Position numbers and translations under genes: made by a program. From Actinomycetota bacterium (GTDB lineage: Bacteria > Actinomycetota > Thermoleophilia > Solirubrobacterales > Thermoleophilaceae), in the NCBI GenBank assembly GCA_005885165.1, contig VAXR01000045.1:5139-20416 (forward strand): a stretch of 15,278 nt of DNA, written 5' to 3'. This document shows, piece by piece, positions 1-5,457 of this stretch. A model generated the notes under the pieces. The model saw only the letters and a program-made list of their open reading frames with translations. It was not told where the DNA came from and ran no database searches. The first letter of the stretch is position 1. The number at the start of each line of letters is the position of its first letter.

Positions 1-149
1 TCGTGGCCGAGGGGACGCCGGAGCAGGTGGCCGGCACGCCCGGCTCGCACACCGGCCGCTTCCTGGCCGGGATCGTGGAGCCGGCGGCGGCGCCCGGTGC
101 GCGGCGCCGCGGTGGGCCGCGCCCGCCGCGGGTGGCAGCCGCAGCGTGA
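1..149 (+). CDS. uvrA: UvrA, excinuclease ABC subunit A, C-terminal end (partial)
   Basis: This is the last 48 complete codons of a gene that starts upstream of the window, read from base 3 to the TGA at 147-149. The segment beginning VAEGTPEQVAGTPGSHTGRF is the characteristic end of UvrA, the ATP-driven DNA damage recognition subunit of nucleotide excision repair that loads UvrB. After the GRFL motif the protein continues into a Pro/Ala/Arg-rich tail of about 25 residues ending in four alanines, longer than many UvrA termini and probably disordered. The stop codon overlaps a GTG by the four-base string GTGA at 146-149, the first link in the mini-ORF chain described separately. The family call is firm although only a small part of the protein is visible. 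Confidence 0.88.
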   Translation, partial: VAEGTPEQVAGTPGSHTGRFLAGIVEPAAAPGARRRGGPRPPRVAAAA

Positions 150-212
150 GCGGCGGTCCGATCACAGCGTGACCGGCAATCCCATCGCGGCGTGAGCTAT
201 CCCACCGGCGCG
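144..212 (+). repeat. 23-bp tandem repeat with chained eight-codon mini-ORFs
   Basis: GCGTGA recurs at 144-149, 167-172 and 190-195, an exact 23-base period. The first two units match at 17 of 23 positions; the third matches mainly at its two ends. Each unit carries a GTGA in which the TGA ends one reading frame and the GTG begins the next. The uvrA stop overlaps a GTG opening an eight-codon frame (146-172, VSGGPITA). Its stop overlaps a second (169-195, VTGNPIAA), and that stop overlaps the GTG start of the acyltransferase at 192. The two peptides share the pattern V(S/T)GxPI(T/A)A. The repeat is seen directly; whether the mini-ORFs are translated is inference. No Shine-Dalgarno site is visible. 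Confidence 0.6.
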
Positions 213-803
213 CTCGCCCGCACCAAGCTCTACCTGCAGAAGTGGCGCTGGTACGAGCGGAACAGGCTGCCCTGGCGCCGCGCCCGGATCCACCTGCACA
301 TGCTCCGGGCCGGCGCGTTCATCCGGTTCCCGGTCCAGGGCAACGTGCTCGAGGCGCTCGACGATGGGCGGCTGCGGATCGGCGAGGGAACCCTGCTCGA
401 GCCCGGATGCTGGATCACGATCGCCGACAGCGGGCGGGTGGAGATCGGGGAGGGCTGCTTCCTCAACCTCGGCACGATGATCGCCGCTCAGGATCGGGTG
501 GCGATCGGCGACCACGTGATGTTCGCGAACTGGTGCTTCGTGGCGGACGCGTCCCACCGGTATGACGATCCGGACATGCCGGTCACGTGGCAGGGGTTCA
601 CGTCGAAGGGGCCCACGACGATCGGCTCGAACTGCTGGTTCGGGGCGGGGTGCGTGGTGAACACCGGGGTGACGGTCGGCGAGCGCTGCGTGATAGGCGC
701 CAATTCGGTGGTGACGAAGGACATCCCGCCGGGCGTGATCGCGGTCGGCGCGCCGGCGAGGGTGATCAGGGAGATCGAGTTCCGCCCGTCGGGGGCCGAC
801 TAA
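192..803 (+). CDS. Left-handed beta-helix (hexapeptide repeat) acyltransferase
   Basis: The 203-residue product resembles the maltose O-acetyltransferase/WbbJ-like acyltransferases, trimeric enzymes that move an acetyl or other acyl group from CoA to a sugar or related hydroxyl. Imperfect [LIV]-G-x4 hexapeptide repeats run from about residue 60 (LRIGEGTLL, VEIGEGCFL, VAIGDHVMF) to about 185 (TTIGSNCWF, VTVGERCVI). The loop ASHRYDDPDMPV holds His122, the likely catalytic base. The C-terminal coil GVIAVGAPARVI is typical. The first 55 residues are basic and aromatic, a family-specific N-terminus. The start is GTG at 192, overlapping a mini-ORF stop as GTGA, with no clear ribosome site. Acceptor substrate is unknown; surface polysaccharide, lipid or small-molecule acylation are all possible. 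Nothing around it (DNA repair upstream, pantothenate genes facing it) defines the pathway. Confidence 0.82.
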   Translation: MSYPTGALARTKLYLQKWRWYERNRLPWRRARIHLHMLRAGAFIRFPVQGNVLEALDDGRLRIGEGTLLEPGCWITIADSGRVEIGEGCFLNLGTMIAAQDRVAIGDHVMFANWCFVADASHRYDDPDMPVTWQGFTSKGPTTIGSNCWFGAGCVVNTGVTVGERCVIGANSVVTKDIPPGVIAVGAPARVIREIEFRPSGAD

Positions 804-836
804 CGGTCAATCGTAGATTGGCTTCTGCCGATCTTT

Positions 837-869
837 CTGCCTTTTGGTCGTCCTGCGACCAAAAAGCAG
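837..869. terminator. Hairpin between convergent genes, possible bidirectional terminator
   Basis: The arm CTGCCTTTTGGTCG (837-850) pairs with CGACCAAAAAGCAG (856-869) across a five-base loop, with one C-A mismatch in 14 pairs. It lies between the stops of the acyltransferase (+) and the YjbQ-family gene (-), where a terminator serving both would be expected. The T-run is in the 5' arm and the A-run in the 3' arm, with no U-tract after the hairpin on either strand, so it is not a textbook intrinsic terminator. A direct repeat of TTCTGCC (823-829 and 835-841) lies at its left edge. Confidence 0.45.
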
Positions 870-874
870 CACGG

Positions 875-1291
875 TTAGCCGGTCACCGTGACGACCACCG
901 TCCGCTCACGCGGCCGGTCGTCGAAGTCCACCAGGACGATCTGCTGCCAGATCCCCAGCCGCGGCCGCCCGTCGCGCACCGGGACGGTCTCTGAGGGCCC
1001 GACGATCGCCGCCCGGATGTGGGCGTGCGAGTTGGTGTCGCGGTTGAGCCGGTTGTGCTCGTATTCGCCCTCGCGCGGGATCAGCCTGTCGAGCGTCGCG
1101 CGCAGGTCGTGGATGCCGCCGCGCTCGAACTCCATCGTCGTGATCGCGGCCGTCGAGCCCGGCACGAAGAGGGAGACCGCCCCGTCCTGCACACCGGCGT
1201 CGGCGACGATCGCCTCGACGCGCTCGGTGAGATCGATTACGTCGCCGTCGCCGGCCGTGTTCAGGCGCAGGTCCGAGCTATGGGTCGGCAA
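875..1291 (-). CDS. YjbQ-family (UPF0047) protein, putative secondary thiamine-phosphate synthase
   Basis: The conserved region (LRLNTAGDGDVIDL to ERTVVVTVTG, about 131 residues) spans the whole YjbQ/UPF0047 family. Hallmarks are the VPGSTAAITTMEFE strand, the His cluster YEHNRLNRDTNSHAHIR thought to bind metal, the segment VGPSETVPV and the terminal LGIWQQIVLVDFDDRPRER. E. coli YjbQ has been reported to have weak thiamine-phosphate synthase activity and the family carries that name in databases; its main role is unsettled. The start is uncertain: no ATG or GTG lies nearby. TTG at 1291 would overlap the panB stop by 14 bases, whereas homologues typically begin near CTG at 1270. No Shine-Dalgarno site is visible before either, so translation probably depends on coupling to panB. 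It is the last gene of the pantothenate operon. Confidence 0.8.
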   Translation of the reverse strand: MPTHSSDLRLNTAGDGDVIDLTERVEAIVADAGVQDGAVSLFVPGSTAAITTMEFERGGIHDLRATLDRLIPREGEYEHNRLNRDTNSHAHIRAAIVGPSETVPVRDGRPRLGIWQQIVLVDFDDRPRERTVVVTVTG

Positions 1292-2168
1292 GGAGCGTTC
1301 GCAGCCGCGCGGCCTCGTCGGGGGCCATCGTGTAGCCGTGGTCCGGCTCCGGATACCGGCGCTCGCGCACGTCGTCGGCGAAGGCCGACACACCGTCGAT
1401 CATCGCGCGCCGTACCTCCGCGTAGCGCTTCACGAACCGCGCCGCGTGGCCGTCGTAGATGCCGAGCAGGTCGTGGAACACGAGCACCTGGCCGTCGGTG
1501 TGCGGCCCGGCGCCGATCCCGATCACGGGGACCTCGAGCCGCGGCACCACGGACTCGGTGAGCTCGCTCGGCACCGCCTCGAACACGATCGCGAAGCAGC
1601 CGGCCTCCTCGAGGGCGAGGGCGTCCCGCGTCACCTCCAGCGCGCGCTCGGCGGTCCGCCCCTGGGAGCGGTAGCCCCCCAGAGCGGTGGCCGTCTGTGG
1701 GGTCAGCCCCACGTGGCCCATGACGGGGATCCCGGCCCTCACAATCGCCCGCGCGCGATCCGCCGAGCTGCCTCCGCGCTCCAGCTTGACCGCGTCGCAG
1801 CCGGCCTCCTTCACGAAGCGCTGGGCGCTCGCAACGGCCTGCTCGTCCGACACCTCGTAGGAGCCGAACGGCATATCGCCGACCAGGAGCGGCGTGGTTA
1901 GGCCGCGCCGCGCCGCCGCGGCGAGCATCAGCATCTCCTCGAGCGAGACGGGAACGGTGCTCGGATAGCCGAGCACGGTCATCGCACCGGAGTCGCCCAC
2001 GAGCACGACGTCGACCCCCGCGGCCTCCGCCACCTGGGCGCTCGGGTAGTCGTAGGCGGTGACCATGACAATCGGCTCGCCGAGCGCCTTCTTCTCGGCG
2101 AGCTTCGAGAGGGTGACCGCCGGCCGCTTGGCGGGGGGAGCGGTGGCTCCTCGAGTCCCGGCGCTCAT
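1278..2168 (-). CDS. panB: 3-methyl-2-oxobutanoate hydroxymethyltransferase PanB
   Basis: The 296-residue product has the normal length for PanB, which transfers a hydroxymethyl group from 5,10-methylene-tetrahydrofolate to 2-ketoisovalerate to give ketopantoate, the first committed step of pantothenate synthesis in the cytoplasm. Family signatures occur in order: MVTAYDYPSAQ, VLVGDSGAMTVLGY (magnesium-binding Asp), VGDMPFGSYE, DAVKLERGG (catalytic Lys and metal-side Glu), MGHVGLTPQ and the C-terminal GIGAGPHTDGQVLVFHDLLG. The ATG at 2168 overlaps the panD stop as ATGA and has a GGAG eight bases upstream on the minus strand, which favours it over in-frame upstream codons. The first 18 residues are a loose Ala/Pro/Arg extension. 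Its stop overlaps the likely YjbQ-family start. Confidence 0.96.
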   Translation of the reverse strand: MSAGTRGATAPPAKRPAVTLSKLAEKKALGEPIVMVTAYDYPSAQVAEAAGVDVVLVGDSGAMTVLGYPSTVPVSLEEMLMLAAAARRGLTTPLLVGDMPFGSYEVSDEQAVASAQRFVKEAGCDAVKLERGGSSADRARAIVRAGIPVMGHVGLTPQTATALGGYRSQGRTAERALEVTRDALALEEAGCFAIVFEAVPSELTESVVPRLEVPVIGIGAGPHTDGQVLVFHDLLGIYDGHAARFVKRYAEVRRAMIDGVSAFADDVRERRYPEPDHGYTMAPDEAARLRTLLADP

Positions 2169-2545
2169 GACAAGAGCTCCGCGACCGCGTCGTCGACCGT
2201 CACGATGCGGTTCTCCTCGTCGACGTGGACGACGATCGGACGGTACGACCGGAGTTCGTCCTCGTCGTAGGAGGCGTAGGAGACGACGATCACGCGGTCG
2301 CCCTCGTGTACCAGCCGGGCGGCCGCCCCGTTGATCGTGATCTCGCCGGAGCCGGGAGCGCCCCTGATCGTGTACGTCTCGAACCGCTGGCCGTTGTCGA
2401 TGTCGAGCACCTGGACCTGCTCGTGCTCGAGCATGTCCGCGGCCTCCATCAGGTCGGAGTCGATCGTGATCGATCCGACGTAGTTGAGATCGCTGCCGGT
2501 TATCCGGCCGCGATGGATCTTCGACTTGAGCATTGTCCGTCTCAT
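2165..2545 (-). CDS. panD: Aspartate 1-decarboxylase PanD (pyruvoyl enzyme precursor)
   Basis: The 126-residue protein matches PanD, which decarboxylates L-aspartate to beta-alanine for PanC. The proenzyme cleaves itself between Gly24 and Ser25 (YVGS) to make the pyruvoyl cofactor. Known active-site positions are present in E. coli numbering: Lys9, His11, Tyr22, Ser25, Arg54, Tyr58 and Asn72 (TINGAAA). The first methionine (MRRTML) aligns with the E. coli start and puts the cleavage site at 24/25, which fixes the start at 2545. A GAGGGG lies four bases upstream on the minus strand. It overlaps the panC stop (2542-2545) and the panB start (2165-2168), both as ATGA, so the three genes should be translationally coupled. 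PanM/PanZ-type maturation factors are not seen nearby. Confidence 0.96.
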   Translation of the reverse strand: MRRTMLKSKIHRGRITGSDLNYVGSITIDSDLMEAADMLEHEQVQVLDIDNGQRFETYTIRGAPGSGEITINGAAARLVHEGDRVIVVSYASYDEDELRSYRPIVVHVDEENRIVTVDDAVAELLS

Positions 2546-4287
2546 GAGTCCCCTCTCGTGGCCTCGTCACCGAGGATCGTGTTGTCGATGAGCCGCGCAC
2601 GCCCCACGCGGGCGGCGACGGCAAGTAGTGCCCGACCGTTCACCCGCGCCACTGGCGCGAGGTCGTCGGGCGAGCGAAGCTCGAGGTACTCGGGCTCGAC
2701 GCCGCGCGCGGCGAGCTCTTGCCGGGCGGCGGTGAGGACGGCTTCCGCGTCCCTGTGGCCGGCTGCGACCTCGTCGTGCGCCGCACGCAGGGCGCGCGAG
2801 AGCGCCAGGGCGCGCTCCCGCTCCTCGGGCCCGAGGAAGGCGTTGCGCGAGGAGAGCGCGAGACCGTCGTCGTCGCGGACGGTGGGCAGGACCTCGATCC
2901 GGACCGGAAGGTCGAGGTCGTGCACCAGCTTCCGGATCACGACCGCCTGCTGGGCGTCCTTCCGTCCGAAGTAGGCGACATCGGGCTGCACCATGTTGAA
3001 GAGCTTCGTGACGACGGTGGCGACGCCCTCGAAGTGCTCGGGGCCGCGCTGGGCGGGATCGCCCTCGAGGACCTCCGTGACCCCCCCGACGGAGACGGTC
3101 GTCCCGAACTCCGGCGGGTAGACCTCATCAGCAACCGGCGCGAAGAGGATGTCGGCGCCCTCGGCGGCCGCCAGCCGCGCATCGCGCTCCTCGTCGCGGG
3201 GGTAGGCGTCGAGGTCCTCGCCCTCGCCGAACTGGGTCGGGTTCACGAAGAGGGAGACCACGACGGTCGCGCAGTCGGAGCGCGCGCGGCGGATCAGCGA
3301 TAGGTGCCCCTCGTGCAGGGCGCCCATGGTGGGGACGAGGCCGACCGTGCCGCGGGCACGCAAAGGCCTCAGCGCGGCCCGGAGCTCGGCGACCGTCCGG
3401 ACCGTCTGCATCGCGGGGGTTGGACGAATTTCGTCCGATATAGGCCCGTTATTCGACCAACCCCTCTGGGCGTCTCCAACGCCGCCTCGACCCCACCCGT
3501 TTATCGCCCTCTGATCCACCAGAGCCTTCGTACCGGCGACGAGCTGGTCGAAGAGATCGAGGGCCTCGGGGGCGACCTCCGCCACAGCCGCCCGCTGCGC
3601 CGCCACCGTCCCCTCGTCCCCGCGTGCCACAGGCCCGGTGAGCGCGCCGGCCGGGCCCAGCCGCAGCCAGTTGTCCACGGTCGTCCGCACCAGCGGGCCC
3701 AGCAGCCGCCGGGCCTCCTCCGGCCCGATGCCGGCGCCGCCGGCGACGCGCTCGGCGGCGGCCTCGAGCGTCACCAGGAAGTTCGATGCGATCGAGGCGG
3801 CGGCGTGGTAGGCGGCGCGCCGCTCGTCGTCGATCTCGACCGGGTTCGTGCCGAGGTCGAGCGCGAGCCGCCTCGCGAGCTCGAGGGCCTCGCTTGTGGA
3901 TCCCGCGATCGCGCACCCGCAGCCGGAGAGGTCGGTCTCCTCGCCCGTCAGTGTCTGGAGCGGGTGCAGCCCGAAGGCCTCGCCGCCCGACGGCTCGAGG
4001 GCGGCGAGCGGGGTGGCGCCGCTCACGTGGCCGACGAAGCGGGCGGTGCCGGCGACCGTAGCTGCGGCCGAGCCGATCTCCGAGTCCGGCACGCACAGGA
4101 GCACGGCGTCCCCGCCCGGCTGCCGACCGCGGCCGACCGGCCCGTCGACCTCGTATCCGGCGGCGCGCAGCGCCGCCGCGAGCGCCCTCCCGGCGCGCCC
4201 CGGGCCGACCACGCCTACGGCGAGACGCCCACCCCGGGCGGGCTCGCTCACTCTGGTGTCGGCGGCATTCCGGTCCAGTTCCCGCAT
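2542..4287 (-). CDS. panC: DUF2520 Rossmann dehydrogenase-like domain fused to pantothenate synthetase PanC
   Basis: One uninterrupted frame of 581 codons holds two proteins that are usually separate. Residues about 22-265 are a Rossmann NAD(P)-binding domain (VGVVGPGRAGRAL, GPGRAG at 28-33; AVLLCVPDSEI; HVSGATPLAAL; GLHPLQTLTG) followed by the helical DUF2520 domain (YHAAASIASNFLVTL). Residues 293-581 are a full-length PanC of 289 residues, the ATP-dependent ligase joining pantoate and beta-alanine. Its HIGH-type motif GALHEGHLSL has His325 and His328; FVNPTQF, YFGRKDAQQAVVI and LALSSRN (KMSKS-like) follow. The linker (about 262-292) reads like untranslated DNA. If PanC is made separately it would start at ATG 3411, but no Shine-Dalgarno site precedes that codon. 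ATG 4287 is the preferred N-terminal start; GTG 4251 is an alternative closer to the domain. The stop overlaps panD. Confidence 0.85.
   Translation of the reverse strand: MRELDRNAADTRVSEPARGGRLAVGVVGPGRAGRALAAALRAAGYEVDGPVGRGRQPGGDAVLLCVPDSEIGSAAATVAGTARFVGHVSGATPLAALEPSGGEAFGLHPLQTLTGEETDLSGCGCAIAGSTSEALELARRLALDLGTNPVEIDDERRAAYHAAASIASNFLVTLEAAAERVAGGAGIGPEEARRLLGPLVRTTVDNWLRLGPAGALTGPVARGDEGTVAAQRAAVAEVAPEALDLFDQLVAGTKALVDQRAINGWGRGGVGDAQRGWSNNGPISDEIRPTPAMQTVRTVAELRAALRPLRARGTVGLVPTMGALHEGHLSLIRRARSDCATVVVSLFVNPTQFGEGEDLDAYPRDEERDARLAAAEGADILFAPVADEVYPPEFGTTVSVGGVTEVLEGDPAQRGPEHFEGVATVVTKLFNMVQPDVAYFGRKDAQQAVVIRKLVHDLDLPVRIEVLPTVRDDDGLALSSRNAFLGPEERERALALSRALRAAHDEVAAGHRDAEAVLTAARQELAARGVEPEYLELRSPDDLAPVARVNGRALLAVAARVGRARLIDNTILGDEATRGDS
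3409..3464 (-). promoter_or_regulatory. Two alternative hairpins in the linker just before the PanC domain
   Basis: On the plus strand GGGGTTGGACGAA (3416-3428) pairs with TTCGACCAACCCC (3452-3464) with one mismatch in 13. The same left arm also contains GGACGAA (3422-3428), which pairs perfectly with TTCGTCC (3430-3436). In the minus-strand transcript the segment next to the PanC ATG (3411) can therefore join either a long or a short hairpin but not both, an arrangement typical of attenuators. The stretch is clearly richer in A and T than its surroundings, with codons such as AAT, ATA and ATT that are rare elsewhere. The pairing is seen; a regulatory role is inference. It could instead be a repeat inserted between two genes. 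Confidence 0.45.
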
Positions 4288-4378
4288 GGGATACCGGTCG
4301 GTATTTAGGAGAAAATGGGAGAAAATCCGGGTCCGCTCCACGGGGGTAGCGGCCGATTTGAAGTCTACCCTACGCCTG
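4288..4378. promoter_or_regulatory. Divergent control region between the pantothenate operon and the uracil-DNA glycosylase gene
   Basis: This 91-base gap is the most AT-rich stretch nearby. ATACCG-GT-CGGTAT (4291-4304) is a perfect inverted repeat three bases upstream of the panC-fusion ATG, near where its transcript would begin. GGAGAAAAT occurs twice, at 4308-4316 and 4318-4326, ten bases or one helical turn apart. On the minus strand TAAATA (4307-4302) could serve as a -10 box. On the plus strand TACCCT (4366-4371) fits the actinobacterial TANNNT -10 motif and ends seven bases before the glycosylase ATG, suggesting a leaderless transcript. The motifs are seen; promoter and operator roles are inference. 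Confidence 0.45.
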
Positions 4379-5056
4379 ATGCCGGAAAACCCCGCGAAGG
4401 CGCGCCGCGACGAGCTCGTCGCGATGTATCACGAGGTCCACGAATGCCGGAAATGCCCGCTCGGATCGGTCCGCGCGAACGCCGTTTTCGGCATGGGAAA
4501 CGCCGATGCCGACCTCATGTTCGTGGGCGAGGCGCCGGGCGCCGAGGAGGACCGCCAGGGCAAGCCGTTCGTCGGCCGCGCCGGCAAGCTGCTGGACGAG
4601 CTGCTCGCCGAGATCGGGATGGAGCGAAGGCGCGATGCGTGGATCTGCAACATTCTCAAATGCCGCCCTCCCGGCAACCGCGACCCCCAGCCCGAGGAGA
4701 TCGAGGCATGCAAGCCGTACCTGATGCGTCAGGTCCAGCTCATCGAGCCGCGGGTGATCTGCACGCTGGGCAACTTCGCCACCAAGCTCCTGACCGGCTC
4801 GAGCACGGGGATCACCCGCGTGCGCGGGCGGCCGCAGGAGCGCGAGGTGGCGGGGCTGCCAGTCACGCTCTACCCGCTCTTCCATCCCGCCGCCGCGCTC
4901 CGGACCCCCGCCGTGCTCGAGCAGCTGCGGCAGGACTTCGTCGGCATCCCCGAGCTGGTCCGTCGTGAGCGCCATGAGGCCGACGAGCCGGACCTGGCCA
5001 TGGCGGGCACGCCGGGCCCTCCCGACCTTTCGCAGCTCGACCTGTTCGCGGGGTGA
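4379..5056 (+). CDS. Uracil-DNA glycosylase, iron-sulfur family 4 type (UdgA-like)
   Basis: The 225-residue protein removes uracil from DNA, starting base excision repair. Motif A is GEAPGAEEDRQGKPFVGRAG (residues 50-69) and the His motif is LFHPAAALR near residue 170, both diagnostic of family 4 UDGs. Four cysteines placed for a [4Fe-4S] cluster are Cys23 and Cys26 (HECRKC), Cys95 (ILKC) and Cys111 (EACKPYL), with the conserved RPPGNRDPQPEEIEA stretch between the last two. The C-terminal 40 residues (RRERHEADEPDL to LSQLDLFAG) are charged; the closing QLDLF resembles a sliding-clamp-binding peptide. The start is ATG 4379; no Shine-Dalgarno site is visible and a TANNNT box sits just upstream, so a leaderless mRNA is likely. 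It converges on the STAS gene with 18 bases between stops. Confidence 0.93.
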   Translation: MPENPAKARRDELVAMYHEVHECRKCPLGSVRANAVFGMGNADADLMFVGEAPGAEEDRQGKPFVGRAGKLLDELLAEIGMERRRDAWICNILKCRPPGNRDPQPEEIEACKPYLMRQVQLIEPRVICTLGNFATKLLTGSSTGITRVRGRPQEREVAGLPVTLYPLFHPAAALRTPAVLEQLRQDFVGIPELVRRERHEADEPDLAMAGTPGPPDLSQLDLFAG

Positions 5057-5074
5057 GGCGGGGCGAGCGCCGCC

Positions 5075-5407
5075 CTAGCCGGCGACCGCGCTGGGGTGCT
5101 CGACGATGTCAAGCCGACGCGTCACGCCGGCCAGCCTGAATAACCGCTTCACGGGCTCGGTCCCGAGCACGATGCAGAGCCGCCGCTTCCGGGTGTGAGC
5201 GCGCGCATGGGCGCTCAGGATCAGGCGCAGCCCGGTGGAGTCCATGAAGCTGAGGCGCCGGAGATCGAGGATCACCGTTTTCGGTTGCCGGTCCTCGGCG
5301 CGGCGAACCTCCTTCTCGAAGGTGAGCGCACTTACGAGGTCCAGCTCGCCGCTCGCGGCGATCCGCACAGCGTCTCCCTCTTCCCGGGTCTCGAGGGACA
5401 GAGGCAT
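5075..5407 (-). CDS. STAS-domain anti-sigma factor antagonist (SpoIIAA/RsbV type)
   Basis: The 110-residue protein is a single STAS domain. ASGELDLVSALTFEKEV (residues 18-34) and LDLRRLSFMDSTGLRLIL (47-64) match the anti-anti-sigma family; Ser57 in MDSTGL is the position phosphorylated by the partner kinase in SpoIIAA and RsbV. Unphosphorylated, such proteins bind an anti-sigma kinase and free its sigma factor. No RsbW/SpoIIAB-type kinase, PP2C phosphatase or sigma factor lies within the window, so its partners must be elsewhere. ATG 5407 is the start. TAGGGT on the minus strand (5422-5417), 10 to 15 bases upstream, is a candidate -10 box giving a very short leader. It is transcribed away from tsaE across a 50-base gap and converges with the glycosylase gene. 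Confidence 0.9.
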   Translation of the reverse strand: MPLSLETREEGDAVRIAASGELDLVSALTFEKEVRRAEDRQPKTVILDLRRLSFMDSTGLRLILSAHARAHTRKRRLCIVLGTEPVKRLFRLAGVTRRLDIVEHPSAVAG

Positions 5408-5457
5408 CCGGGGCCCACCCTAGCCGCTATTAGCGTGAAAGTGCGTTCAGGTTTCTG
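5408..5457. promoter_or_regulatory. Short divergent spacer between the STAS gene and the tsaE operon
   Basis: These 50 bases must hold the promoter of the long tsaE operon and that of the STAS gene. A small inverted repeat, CGCTA-T-TAGCG (5426-5436), lies near the middle. TAGGGT on the minus strand is a candidate -10 for the STAS gene. I see no convincing -35/-10 pair for tsaE; only a weak CAGG precedes its ATG, so a short-leader transcript is possible. Confidence 0.35.

Noticed and set aside
808..820. CAATC-GTA-GATTG inverted repeat after the acyltransferase stop
   Set aside because: Five weak pairs with a three-base loop are too little to call a terminator; the stronger hairpin at 837-869 is preferred.
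888..1901. A plus-strand open frame across the YjbQ-family and panB genes
   Set aside because: It is antisense to two well-conserved proteins and has no family features.
2169..2624. An N-terminal extension of panB reading across panD
   Set aside because: The extension is Arg-rich with no motifs, overlaps a complete PanD, and a good ribosome site favours ATG 2168.
5057..5074. GGCGG/CCGCC hairpin between the convergent glycosylase and STAS genes
   Set aside because: Only five pairs with an eight-base loop and no U-tract; expected by chance in such GC-rich DNA.
5435..5449. Rex operator-like half sites GTGAA and TTCA upstream of tsaE
   Set aside because: The halves are six bases apart, whereas the Rex operators I know (such as TGTGAACGCGTTCACA) have four between GTGAA and TTCAC, and the outer bases do not match.
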